Shown: piece by piece, positions 49,143 through 61,583 of the stretch | How the letters are laid out: each line of letters starts with the position of its first letter | Numbering within the stretch: the first letter of the stretch is position 1 | Assembly (NCBI GenBank): GCA_022497155.1 | Contig: MU385768.1 | Coordinates: 244,077-308,076, forward strand | DNA: 64,000 nucleotides | DNA from: Whalleya microplaca | Taxonomy: Eukaryota; Ascomycota; Sordariomycetes; Xylariales; Xylariaceae | Direction: 5' to 3' | Translations under genes and position numbers: made by a program | Notes under the pieces: model-generated | What the model saw: only the letters and a program-made list of their open reading frames with translations | The model's database searches: none | Told to the model about the DNA's origin: nothing

Positions 49143-49460
49143 TTAATATAATTAATTAATTACTCGCTAATAACTTTATTTTTATTAATATTTAGTTAAA
49201 GTATATTATATATACTAGTAATTTAACCTTAAAATATATAGTTTATTAAAAAAGTTTATATTAAAAACCGGTATTGTCATAATTAATTAATTACTCGTTA
49301 TTTATATTTTATTAAACCTCGTTATATTAAATATATATAACAATATTTAATTATTTAGCGTTAAATTACGCTTGTTATTTTTACCGACCTCGTTTTTAAA
49401 ATATTTTTTTATTCCGATATTATATTTAAATATAGCGGATTTAATTTTTTAATTAGTTTG
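49143..49460 (+). repeat. H-a right part: continuation of the H-family interior after E4
   Basis: It starts with TTAATATAATTAATTAATTA and is collinear with 51,510-51,850 of H-b (shared TTTAATTATTTA, ATTACGCTTGTTATTTTTACC and similar). It ends where the L2-type LTR begins at 49,461. Confidence 0.72.
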
Positions 49461-49829
49461 TATTAAATATAAGGCTTATATTATAAGCTTTATTAACTTA
49501 TAAGCTTTACCGGGAAGGTATTAAAAAAATACCTCCGGTTTTCCTTTACCTTTTATTTATATAAAGGATACTTTACCTTTTTTATATATAAAAAGATTAA
49601 TGTTACGGCATAAGCTTTATAAGCTGCTATAAAACTTTATAAATTATGTAATTATAAGGCACTTTATTAAACCCTTTATACATAACTTGCTAAATTATAT
49701 GTTTAATTAAATAGCTTAAGTAATTAAGTAAAAAGGTTTTCTTAAGTTAAAGCTATTATATAGCTAACTAATTAACCCTTTACTTTTTATTTTATAATTT
49801 TATAATAATATATACCTATTATTTAATAC

Positions 49830-50116
49830 TGTTACGGGGTAAAGGATTACGGGTATTAATAGCAGTTTAAAAGCTACTAAAAGCTCCCTAAAACTACGTC
49901 ACAAGATATTTATAGGGCATTTTATAGGGTATTTATAAGGCACTTTATAGGGCATTTTATAGTGGATTATATACTTATATTTAGCGAACCTTTTCTTTTA
50001 TATTTATATTATTAATTATTTATATTTAATTAAATAGCTTTAGTAGCTATTATATATACTTATTTTTTAATTTAATATTTTACTTTTTATTTATCCCGAC
50101 ACCTTGTTTTAAGACA
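49830..50116 (+). repeat. TRIM-like element left LTR
   Basis: It contains GGATTACGGGTATTAATAGC and three or four GGGCATTTTATAGG-type units that the right LTR lacks in part, explaining the length difference (287 against 253 bp). Confidence 0.82.
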
Positions 50117-50689
50117 TTTAGCTTTCCCGGATAAGCCTCGACTTTTTTGCCTTTTAATTAATCGAGTAAAATAATCTTTTTAATATATTATACGTTACGG
50201 AAGTATAAAATTTACTAGTAATAGCTACTTAAAATATATTTTACTATTAGACTTACTTTATTTTTATCCGATATATTATACGTAAACTATTTTATTTCGA
50301 TTTCGTCCGATAGTTATTTATTTTTTATATAAATCGAACTAAGTTATATATTAAATCGATAGCTAGTTATTTTTATTTATATATTATATTTACGTTATTT
50401 ATTACTTACGATTTACGAAATTTCTTTTTATATATTAAAAATATAAAGCGCAATAACACGAGAAATATTAAGCCGTATGTTTTTATATATAAACCTGTCT
50501 ATTTTATATAGGCAATAATAATAAGCTAATTATGCTTTTAATATATAGCTAAATATAGCTAGCTATTAATACGTATATAATTTATATAAACGACGATATC
50601 GTATAATACTTTTTTATATACCTTAATATATTTTTAATAATAAGGGAGGCCTTTAGTAGCAAGAGAGGCTATTAGCTGTTAGGGAGGCT

Positions 50690-51020
50690 TATAAGGAGGT
50701 CACTTAACTTGCTGCTGCTGCTGCTGCTATAGCTACTGCTACTAATAGCTGTGGCTATTTAACCTATTGAAAGCCGTGGCTAACTGTGGCTAGCTGACCT
50801 GTTATTACTTAACCTACTGCTGCTGCTGCTGCTGCTGCTGCTACTATTGCTGCTAATAGCTATGGCTATTTAACTTATTAAAAGCCGTGGCTAGCTATGG
50901 CTAGCTAACCTATTATTACCTGCTATTATTTAACTTGCTGTTAATTTACTATAAGCTATAGCTATTTAACCTAACCTATTACTAATAGCTATAGCTAACT
51001 ATAATTAGTTAACTTATTAT
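50690..51020. repeat. CTG-containing minisatellite inside the TRIM-like element
   Basis: About three imperfect units with a period near 107 bases: a CTG run (six, then eight perfect triplets at 50,711-50,728 and 50,817-50,840), AATAGCTGTGGCTATTTAAC and AAAGCCGTGGCTA. The array retains many CpA (as CTG/TGG on the other strand), the preferred RIP context, so it looks younger than the surrounding mutation. Confidence 0.8.
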
Positions 51021-51171
51021 AAGCTATTAAATTAGCTGATTTACCTTAAGGTCTTTGGGGTAGAAATTTTTTTTAAAATCTAAAGGTTAGGCATTTAAAT
51101 GTAGGGCGTATTTTTATTTTTTTCCCAGATTTTTTAGTTACGTAAACGTTAGCTAAAAAATAAAGAAAGGA

Positions 51172-51424
51172 TGTTATAAAGTAGAGAATTACGGGTATTA
51201 ATAGCAGCTTAAAAGTTATTAAAAACCCCGTAAAGCTACGTTATAAGGTATTTATAAGGTATTTTATAATGGATTATATATTTATGTTTAGCTAACCTTT
51301 TTTCTTATATTTATTATATTAGTTATATATATTTAATTAATTAGTTTTAATAGCTATTATATATATTTATTTTTTAAACTTAATATTTTACCTTTTATTT
51401 ACCCCGATACCTTATTTTAAAATA
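51172..51424 (+). repeat. TRIM-like element right LTR
   Basis: Direct repeat of 49,830-50,116, preceded by a polypurine tract. Confidence 0.82.
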
Positions 51425-52785
51425 ATACGCGCCGTTTTTTTAAGCCCTTATATAATTATAAGGTTTTTAGCGTTAAATTTAGTTAATTTTGCGATTAAAT
51501 TTATTTAGCGTTTTTAATATAATTAATTAATTACTTATTAATAACTTTTTACGCCGGTATAGTCGATTATTTATTTATTAATTACTTTTTTTATTAGTAC
51601 TTTATTATAACGTATTATATATATTAATAATTTAGCTTTAAAAATATATAATTTATTCAAAAGTATTATATTAAAGAACCCCGGCGTAATTAATTAATTA
51701 CCCGTTATTTATATTTTATCGGACTTTATTAAATTAAGTACGTATAATAATATTTAATTATTTAATATTAAATTACGCTTATTATTTTTGCCGATCTTAT
51801 TTTTTAAACACTTTTTTCGGTCCGAAATTATATTTAAATATAACAAATCCGATTTTTTTACCCGCTATTTTTAGCAATTAATCGTAATAACGCGGCTATT
51901 TTTTAACTCGTTTTTAATAGTTAATTACGGCGAGTTATTTTTTATACGTTAATTTCAGCGATTAATTACAGTAGCGTATATAATAGCGTCTTTCGGTAAT
52001 AATAAACTAAACGCCGTATTTTAAATTTTACGTATTAAACTTACTTTTAAATTTAATACTTACGTTAATACGTTAAAGGCTAATTATAAAAGCTATATTT
52101 AATAACTTTAAGCCGATAAAACTTTTATTAAATTTAAGTTCGACATTATAAAAATTACTTATAATATTTTATTATTTAAGCAGCTATATTTTCGATTAGT
52201 TTAATTTTTATTTTTTTTATTTAGCCTATTAAATTTTAATATATAAATTTTTTAAATCGCCGGCAAATTAAAAATTAATAATAAGGCGATTAAATTGTTT
52301 TAAGCTAAATTTTATTATATATACACTTATCTCGAGCTTAAAATATAATATATCGTTTTTTTATTATAGCTTATATATATAAAAGCGGCGTTTAAAATTA
52401 CTAAACTATTTTAAATATTTTAAAGTTAATTTATACCGATTTAAATAAAGTTACGCAAGCGGCGGCTAAATTTCGATTTATTATATAAAATTTAAACAAG
52501 TTTATTTATACTTTTTTAGCGTAATAATACCGATAAACCTAAAAGGTAAAAAAATAAATTTATTTAAAAAATACCGGGTTAATTATTTATATTATATTAT
52601 AAATAATAAACTAAAGCGGAAACTTATAAAAAAAAATTAATATTAAATATTTATAACAAATTTATTTTTTAGTTATATCGATAATTAAGCTTTTATATAT
52701 TTTCCGGTTTTCGTAATCCGAATGTTATATATACGGCATAGCCGAAATTAAAATTAAAGTAATATTTAAAAATACTTTAATAGCT

Positions 52786-52966
52786 TGATATAAAAGATCA
52801 AGGGTGTGTGAAAATAATGTGAATGGATAAAGATAATGATGGAAGGAAGGACCCTTACAGCTATAGCCGAAGGCTGCAGCTTTTAATATAGGTGCGTACC
52901 TTATTTAATCTATCTATTTTATCTATAAGTGGGGTTACTAGGTGACCCCGCTGCTGCAGCGTATCA
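52786..52966 (+). repeat. solo LTR of the E4 (L1) family, little mutated
   Basis: TGATATAAAAGATCAAGGGT ... GCAGCGTATCA, 181 bp. It keeps C and G at most places where the two E4 LTRs have T and A. No clear TSD. Confidence 0.8.
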
Positions 52967-53477
52967 TATTTAGTAAATAAATATTTAAAATTACATGATT
53001 TTAAACTTTTAAAAATAAAAGATACTTTTTGTTATAAAATCGGAACAATAATTATATTAAAAATAATATTAATATATATATTATAAATTAATAAATTATT
53101 CGGTTTAAAGTTACTTTTTATTATTATTAAAATTAAACTTCCGTAAATTATATACTAATAATCTTAATATATAAGTTAAAAATTAAAAAGGTAGCTATAA
53201 TAGTAAATATATAGCTTATAAAAAATACTAAATAGTAATAAAAATATAATACATTAATAAGATTTTTTTTAAAAAACTTAATTTTTAAAATTTTAACCAG
53301 TTTATTTAATACTAATATTAAGTTTTATAAAATTTATATAAACTAAAATATAAAAGTTAAATAAAATTAAAAAATAACTTTTAAAAATAGTGATAATTAA
53401 TTAAATCTTTATGTATATTAAATACGCTATATATTAGTTATTATTAGCTATTATATATAATAAATTTAACGGGATAA

Positions 53478-53732
53478 TATTATAATATAAGCTTTATAAA
53501 GTATTATAAAACTATATAAGCTATATAACTATAGGGCACTTTATTAAACCCTTTATATATAACTTATTAAACTATATATTTAATTAAATAGCTTAAGTAA
53601 TTAAATAAAAAGGTTTTCTTAAATTAAAGTTATTATATAGCTAACTAACTAACCTTTTACTCCTTACCTTAAAATTTTATAATAATATATACTTATTACT
53701 TAATACGCGCCGCCTTTTTTTAAGCGGTTATA
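53478..53732 (+). repeat. H-b right LTR
   Basis: Every one of its first 15 bases differs from the left LTR only by transitions (TATTATAATATAAGC against TGTTACGGCATAAGC). Confidence 0.78.
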
Positions 53733-54114
53733 ATTAAGAATTAATACACTTATATTTATACTTTATAAGTTAATATATTACCCGTACTTAATTATTACTA
53801 TCTTTTATATTTCTAATAATGAATTACAGCAAGTAAATTTCTTTTACCTTTATATATATTAATTTTAATAATTTATTATTACGGCTTACAAGGAATAAAA
53901 AAGGTAAGGCTGCTTATTACTTAATTATTTATAAAAAATATTAAAGGTAAGAAAAAAAAGAAAAAGATTTTCCTCCACTAGTTATAGGTAGAAATAACTA
54001 GGGTATTTTACCTAAAGTGTACGGGCCTTTCGTCCCTCACTAATTTAACGTTAATAATATATATTATATATATAAGTCACACAGTTAAACCACCTTAGTT
54101 ACGCCGTTATACTA

Positions 54115-54127
54115 CCCCCCCCCCCCC
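54115..54127 (-). other. C13 tract (G13 polypurine tract of E3)
   Basis: A homopolymer of 13 C followed by TTAAAAAAAATAA. As G13 on the minus strand it sits where the plus-strand primer should be. Confidence 0.55.
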
Positions 54128-56814
54128 TTAAAAAAAATAACTCGTCCCGAGTTATAATTAAAATCGGACGTAAAACTTTTATTATATATAAACAGACCTA
54201 AATAGCGATTACTTTTTAAAGAAAAAAGGGTATTTTTAAATTTACTTTTAATAGTTACCTTATAAGCCCTTAGTTTATATTATAATTATTATTATTTCAT
54301 ATAATTACGTTAACTATTTAATTTTTAATTATAGGTTTTATACGCAGCGTTTATAGCCTCTTTTTCTTATAACGGATTTTTTTACTATTAGTTTATTATT
54401 ATTTACATAAAATAGATCGTTTGTTTTATTGGTATACGCTTTTTTTTAATCCGTTAATTTTACCGGTAGTTTTAATATATCGGGATATTATAACGTAAGA
54501 ATTAAATATAAGATTTAAGGTATAATTTATACGTATTATATAATTATAGCTTAGGCTTTATACCTAATATATATAGTAAATTTCTCGGCCGACTTTTTAG
54601 CTTAAATTCCTTCCCTTTTTCTCTATTGTAATATTACATAAAATATACAAAAATTAAGTCGCTAAGCTACCTTAACCCTTATAATACGTAATACGGGATA
54701 TAATTTATAAAACTCTTATAATTTATTAGGTAAATTTTTAAACTATTTTATATTATATTATATAAAATTTAAATCCCATTTCTACTATTAAATTTAATAT
54801 CGTAATTTATTATAATATAGCTAAAACGAGAGAATTCTATTTTATTTTTTTATTAATTAGCTTTCCGGGAAGATTTTTAACTTTTTAGTCCAGTCAAAAG
54901 TTATTTAAGTATTTTTATAAACAGTTTACGTAAAATATATTATTTACGCGTTACCCGTCCGGGACTTTTAGCTAATATAAATAACCGATTTATTAAGTAA
55001 TTCCGTAATACTAATAAATTAAGGAAAAATTTAATTTATTATTAAGCTTATTAATAAATTAAACCTTTTTAATAATAAATATATAATTGCCGATATTAAA
55101 GTTAGGCTTTTATTAATATCTATTAACTTATTTTATTATTTTAGCTTATATTTCATTTATTAAAAACTTTATATAATTTATATACCCTTAAATCGTTTTC
55201 GTAATCTTTTAAGCCTTTTCCCGAAATAATTATTTACGGAAAGGCATATTTTTAAATTCGGTAATCCGGCTTTCTTAATTAAAAAATATAAATATTTTAA
55301 TTTTTATTTTTATTTCATATAGCTCGAGGCTAATTAAGTCGTAAAGAATATTAATTTATATTATATTTAAAGCTAAAAACGTTTTAAACTAATTATTTTA
55401 AAAATAATTAATAAACGGCCGCAAATATATATTTAAAACTTAATATATAATTTTAATTTATCCCGTTATTTAAAAGTAATTTAAAAAATAAATTTTAATA
55501 TATATTAAATATACGGGATATTTTATTTATTAAGTCGGAAATAAATTACGGTTTATAATTATTAATAATATAACGGAATAAGCCGAATATTTGTAAAACT
55601 TTATAATAATATATATATACGGCATCTTTTACAATTATATATTATATATAAAAAATCGTTTATATTTATTTGTTTAATCAGTAAATTATAATTAAAATAT
55701 TATTATATTTATATTTATTTTTAGGTATATTTTTAAAATCTACTATAAAATATTTTTAAATATAATAAAGTACCGGCAGTAGTTTTAGTAGTTTTAAAGT
55801 TTTATTACGGAGGTTTTTAGAAAATCGGCAGGTTAAATAATTAGCGATATAGTAATCGATATCTTTAGCTATCTGGAGCTATTAATAACAGTTAGTAACG
55901 ATATATTACGTTTTATTCCGCCTTAAATAAGTAGTAATAATACGCGTAAAAGTTTTTTTAATTATTTTTATACGTAAGTTATTTTAGTCGGGTATTATAA
56001 ATTGTTTTTCGAATATTAATAATCCCCTTAATATAATTTATCTTTTAGTTAAATTTATCTAGGCTTAAATATATTATACGTTAAAGTTACGGTTAATCCG
56101 GTTAGTTTATAATAATTTATTAATTAAAAGCATTTTTAATTTTACAAAAAACTCGACTTTTTTATCGAGTATTATTAGGTTTATTATTTTTTAATTATAT
56201 TAATTATAAGTATATTTATACGATTTAATAATTTAAAAATCGCTTTATAATATATAGTAATAGGTTTAAATATTTATATATATCGGTACGTTTTTTATTT
56301 AGTTTTTTATATTTTTATATTTTTATATTTACGAAATAAAGCGTTTATAAAAAGGTTTTTTTAGTCGGTATAAAATAATAAAGTTATATTATAAAAATAT
56401 TTTAGCCTAGCCGGCTTAGCGGAAATTTAATAGTTTTTTAGTTCCGAAATAAATTAAAACCCGGTAATTAATAACGATTTAAAAAAAATAAAAATATTAT
56501 AGATTTATTAATTTAGCGCGTTAATAACGTAACGCTCGGATTATTATTATTAACTTTTTATTATATATATTATAATTATATTTAGCGCTATATATAGTTT
56601 TAAAATAATAAATAACCGGATATTAAAAATATTTATTAGTTTTATATAATAAAATTTTAATATAAATATTATTTAATATATCGGGTTCGAGACGGGTTTT
56701 TTTATTAAATAAAAAATGCGCTAAAATAAATGCGGTTAGTAATTTTTTTTAATTTAGTAAATGTAATTTTATATTTGTTTATTTATATAAAAAGTTACGA
56801 AAAGTATGTATTTA

Positions 56815-57030
56815 TTAGTATATAGACTACCTATTATTACGTACTTTTATATATTAATCGGTAACGGTATAGCAAAATAGCTACCGCCCGGCGGGACACC
56901 CGGCTTAAGTTTTTTAAGCAATTTTTATAGTCCGAAATAGCTTTTCTCTTTATTTATTTATAAATATATAATTAGTACTTATACTAAAGCCTTACCTTTA
57001 GCTATAATAATTTATACGTAAATTAAAAGA
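56815..57030 (-). repeat. RIP-mutated inverted copy of the 33.7-kb island
   Basis: Its reverse complement aligns from ACGTATAAATTATTATAGCT to ATACATACTTTTCGTAA with 33,717-33,935. It lies between the E3 RT and a TFTKLKK-like block, a place where Gypsy pol normally has only 10-20 residues, so it looks inserted there. Confidence 0.75.
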
Positions 57031-57329
57031 TATATTTTTTATATAAAATTAATTCAAAGGCGTATAATATATTTATATTTTTCGATAAATTTGCAATAAA
57101 AGTTATAAAATCCTAAAAAAGACTATATATTACATATATTATCCGGTTATTATTAATTTTAAATAATAGTTATTTTATTAAAATTTATTATAATATTTTT
57201 AATATTAATAATAAAACCGAAAAATTTAATATTTATAATATAAATTTTATATTTTCTAAAGTCTGCTTAAAAGGTAGCGGCCTTTAGTTTACGTAATACC
57301 TTTATAATATATTTTAATACTATTTCTCG

Positions 57330-57680
57330 TTTTCGGAATAAATTAATATATTATTAATATATATTAAATAAAACTTATCGAAATATTTTATTAATATTTT
57401 ATTAACATATTATTAAAAAATGATTAAATTATTAATTAAGCCGAAAGATAATATTTTAAATTTATATATTCCGTACCGGGTATAAAAGGTAATAAAGTTT
57501 TTATTATTAAGGTTTATTTAGATTTTATAAAAAGCTTATTAAATATCGATTTTAGTAAATATTTTAGTCTTAGAAATTTATACTAACGTTTTTTTAATAA
57601 AAAGTAATAAATACTTATTTTTGATTATAATTTTATTTAGTTTTTTATAATTTATGTAAAACCGAAAGCTTTCATTTTAT
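57330..57680 (-). pseudogene. E3 reverse transcriptase remnant
   Basis: The minus-strand reading gives INYKKLNKIIIKNKYLLLFI, TKIFTKIDI**AFYKI and IYINNILIYSE. The last is the YxDD motif with both Asp changed to Asn by G-to-A. Confidence 0.85.
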
Positions 57681-60415
57681 TTAATAGCGAATAATATAAG
57701 CGTGGCTTATAATCTTACATTAAATTTTATAAAACTTTTATATAAATTTTCGGTAATATATTTCCGATATTCCTTTAGTTTTTTTATAGATATTTTATAT
57801 AATAGGCTATATTTTAAATTATCGGGTATTATTTTAAGTTTTAATTTAATTAAATAGTTATTAAATTAATAAAGCGATAGCGTATCGGACTTAATTTTAT
57901 TAAATACTCCTAATATTTTATAGGAATATTCCGGTATTATTTTTTTAGTTTATTGTCGAAGTTTTTTAGTGTTAGCGTATAAAAAGTCGGTAGTTTTGCG
58001 CTTTTTTTTTAATAAATCGGTCGATTTTATATAGGCTTATTACATTTATATAAGTTTTTTTAGCTATTTTAAAAAAAGATTCGGCCGAAATTATAGTTAT
58101 ATTTATATAGTATTTATATTAGCCGAATACGTTTCGCTTAAGTTTATAAATATCCCGATTATTTTAAAGCGGTAAGTTTTTTTTATTAGCCGTGCGTTTA
58201 CGTTTATTTTTTTTAATATTTTCGGGGCGTGGGGGAAAGTTTTTTTATTGGTATAACTTTTTATTTATATAATAAGGACTTTAGTTTTAGTTTATATTTA
58301 TATCGGTTATAAAGCGAAAAACTTTTAATATAGTTTGAAAATACTACTATAATAATATAGGTCGGTTTATTAAAAGTTTTTTATTTTTTTAGTTTCTTAA
58401 AAACTTTATAATAATTATTTGCTTATTTTAAATACGCTTTATATCTTTTAATTTTAAAATTTACTATTATACTTTAGTTAATAAAAATAAAGGTAATTTA
58501 TTTAATTTATCCGGTAATTTGTTTTTATTTACTTTTGTTTTTTGCTTGCCGGTGCTAGTTTTTTAGCGAATATTTTATCGTATTTATTAGCGTTTTTTAA
58601 TATAAAGTTTTGTAGTAATTTTTCGGCTAATCGGAAAGAAATAATAGGCAATATCGCTTAAAGTCTACTTATATATTATTATTTTGGAATTATTTTTTCC
58701 CTAAAATTAGGTTTTGTTTTATATCGATTATTAAAAAAAGGAATATTTAAGAAATCCCCGTTTTAAACTATTAAGTTAGCGATTAAAATTATATCGATTA
58801 TTTAAGTAATTTTATTATTAAATCCGCTAATTTATTATAAATAAAACTTAATAATTTTACGGGGTTTTAGAAATTTTATTATTTATTTTATAAATTTTAT
58901 ATTTATAAAAATATAACTATTTATTTCTATATTAATTAAGGTAAAAAAATAGTTAAAAAATATCTGTTATTAATTATAATATAAGCTATAATTAAGGGGT
59001 CGTTTTTAAAATATTTATTTAAGAAGTTATATAATATTTTTAAAATATTTTTTACTAAAGTTAATATTTTTTTTAGGAGGAAGTCGATATTTTTTAAGGT
59101 TGTTAGTTTTCCGATTCCGATTTTACGTTAGAGTTCTTTTTTAATTTTTTTAAGTTCGATTTTAAGTTTCGGCTAAATATTTTCATAATAATAACGGCAA
59201 TTCGATTAGGCTCTTTTTATTTTTTAGGGTAACGGGAAATAATATAAGCGATTAATTAATAAATAAAGTAATAGTTTTTTTAAATTAGTTAAATAAGTTT
59301 ATTATCGGTTAGTTTATTATATTTTTAAAAGAGAAGTTTTTTTATATAGCAATAGCTCGAGCGATTTTTATTTTAATCCCAGTAGTCGGGACTTTAATAA
59401 TATTACGTATTAAAGTATTTTATTATAAAATATTACGTTAGTTATTTTTTTTGCGACTATTGAAAAATTGTTTATTTAATTTAGCAGTAATTAAGGTCGA
59501 ATGCGCTTTTACTAAAATTTATTTAAAAATAAAATTTAATTTTTAAACGTAACGTATATAAGTTTCGAAATTTATTATAAAGTCGATAAATAATATAACT
59601 AATACGTATTAAAGTTTAGTAATAAGTTTACGTTTAAATTCCGTTTTTTATTCCGAGTATAGCTTTTTATTATTACTTATATATATTACGAAAAGGTTTT
59701 TAAAAGTTAAGTAATCGAGTATTTTATTTATATATAATTTATTAAATAAAGTTATTACTTCCTTTTTAATATTAGGGTTATTATATTAGGTATATAAATA
59801 ATTTAATAATTATTAATTAGTTTTAATACGGTTAAAATATATCGGTTATAAATAAGATATTAATATAAAAGCTATTTTTTTATTTATACGTTCTTAAATA
59901 TACGCGCGTTTTATTAAATTGTTTCGGAAATACTTAGCGTTTATTTCTAACTTATTAGTTATTAATTAGTATTAAATTTCGAAATTAACAGTATTTTACG
60001 CCTTTTTATTAGTAATATTATACCGGGGGATTTACTACTTTATTATTTTTTATCGCTATTTATTATTAAATACGGGATATTTTTACGGGCTTATAATTCC
60101 CTTTTAGTTATATCGCGACTATAAATCGTTTTATTTCGTTTTTATAATAATTAGTCTCTTTATTTTTTAACAGTTATAGCTTTTTATAAAATATTACGTA
60201 ATTTTTTATTTAAGGCTATAACTGTTATATTTAAATCGGAAATCTTTTATTTTTTTACGCGAGCTTATATAATAACTTTTTTACTAATTTAATTATTAAA
60301 TTAACCGGTTAAAGTTTATCTTTCGGGTTTTTAATTATTATATAACGTTTAACCCTTGTTACTTTTAATTTTTCCGGGAGGATTACGTTTTTATATATAA
60401 TATTTAAGTTTTTTA

Positions 60416-61583
60416 CAAAGTTGTAATAAATAACTTAAGTCATTAGTCATTTTTAGTCACTAATTAACTTGCTAGTTTTAGTTAGGAGTTATAACTAACT
60501 AAGCTAGTTTTAATTAAACCTGCTAACTAATTAGGCTAGTATTAATTAAGTGACTAACTAACTTAAGTTATTTATAAATTAGTTAGTTAGTAACTAAAAA
60601 ATAACTAATAACTAGCTAAGCCTTTATAATTTTTTTAATAATTATTTAAACCTTTATATAACTTATTTAATTTAAAAGGTATAATTTTTATTTTAAGTTT
60701 AATAATTATAATATAATATATTATTAATATGTTATAAATAAAAATAATATTTTATATTATATTTAAAATATATTTAATTTATTGTAGTGATTTTTTAATA
60801 AACATACTTAAATAACAAATTAGAAATTTTCAAATTAAATATTTTTAATATTACTGTAATTTATTTAGTTTAATATATAATAATATAGTTTTAAAGTTAA
60901 TATCTATAATATATAATATACGTAGAATAAGCTAAAAAAAGGCTATAATATTTATTATAATAAAAGAGATATTGAATTTATTATAACTATTTTATTAAAA
61001 AACGTATTTAAACGATAAATTAAAAAGTTTTAAATTAAATGTTTTCAATATAAAAATAACTTTATAAAGTTAAATAATATTATAACTTTTTTACCGTTAA
61101 TAAATATATCATATAGTATGCTTATAATAAGTCAAAAAACAGCTTTAATAAGTATTATAATAAAAAAGATATTTAATTTATTATAGCGAATTTTAGGAAA
61201 GGTGCTTAAACGACAAGTTGGAAAATTTTAAATGAAATTATTTCTTAATTAGCTTATTTTATTAAGTAAAATTACTGTTTTAGCTTTATTAGTTATAAAG
61301 TAATAAAGTAATACTATAAGTTAATTTAAAGTTAAAATATATATAATATTTAAAGCGGTATTTAATTTTTTTTCAAAAAAAGTAATTTCTTAATAAGGCA
61401 TTAGTCATTTTTAAGTAACTAACTAACTTAGACAAGTTAGTCTTGGTTAGTCACCTAATTAACTTGCACTAGTCTTAGTTAAATAGCTAACTAACTAGCC
61501 TGACTTAAATCACAGGCTTAACTAACTTAAGTCACTAAATTTAATGACTTAAGTCACTAATTAGTGACTTAATCATAACCCTG
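60416..61583 (+). mobile_element. element A: non-coding TIR element with ~199-bp internal tandem repeats
   Basis: The left end CAAAGTTGTAATAAATAACT matches, after G-to-A changes, the complement of the right end (CAGGGTTATGATTAAGTCAC read inward from 61,583). About 180 bases at each end are filled with GACTTAAGTCA and TTAGTTAGTCAC motifs. Between them a unit recurs at 60,815, 61,015 and 61,213 (ACAAATTAGAAATTTT, ATAAATTAAAAAGTTTT, ACAAGTTGGAAAATTTT). TA lies at both outer edges. No coding frame. Confidence 0.78.
60815..61390. repeat. three ~199-bp tandem units inside element A
   Basis: Repeat anchors are spaced 200 and 198 bases; the last unit keeps the most C and G. Confidence 0.75.

Larger units (their letters stand above)
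49830..51424 (+). mobile_element. miniature LTR retrotransposon (TRIM-like), 1.6 kb
   Basis: LTRs 49,830-50,116 and 51,172-51,424 start TGTTACGGGG/TGTTATAAAG and end AAGACA/AAAATA (TG...CA type). A purine run AAAAAATAAAGAAAGGA directly precedes the right LTR. The flanks AATAC on both sides join to the unbroken site TTAATACGCGCCG seen at 53,700-53,712, so the insertion into the H-b left LTR is exact. The interior is only about 1.05 kb, with no coding frame and a CTG-containing minisatellite. Size and structure are those of TRIM elements, which depend on enzymes of another retrotransposon. Confidence 0.85.
49601..53732 (+). mobile_element. H-b: LTR element (about 2.5 kb net) carrying a nested miniature LTR element
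   Basis: The right LTR is 53,478-53,732 (255 bp; TATTATAATATAAGC ... GGTTATA). The left LTR is 49,601-49,829 plus 51,425-51,452, interrupted by the miniature element (TGTTACGGCATAAGC ... CCTTATA). TSD ATTAA lies at both sides. The interior (about 51,453-53,477) shows no readable RT or integrase and contains an L1 solo LTR. It is therefore probably non-autonomous or internally deleted; strand is not proven. Confidence 0.78.
49461..53818 (-). repeat. L2-family LTR (solo or truncated), split by H-b
   Basis: 49,461-49,600 and 53,738-53,818 together reproduce one L2 LTR in the orientation opposite to the E2 plus-strand reading. The break is inside ATTAA, which is present at both edges of H-b (49,596-49,600 and 53,733-53,737). 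No TSD is visible around the outer ends, so it may be a relic of a larger element. Confidence 0.75.
54115..60415 (-). mobile_element. E3: Gypsy-type retrotransposon relic (ends not both resolved)
   Basis: The minus-strand RT is readable at 57,680-57,330, followed by a DFYNFYCKFIEKYKYIIR block. That is the GFANFYRRFI-type segment after the catalytic region. C13 at 54,115-54,127, followed by TTAAAAAAAAT, is the complement of a polypurine tract. Its 3' LTR would then lie to the left (within about 53,819-54,114), where the sequence is only lightly mutated. I found no matching LTR on the right. The element appears to run to, or be cut by, the TIR element at 60,416. The 230-bp island copy lies inside its pol. 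Confidence 0.68.
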
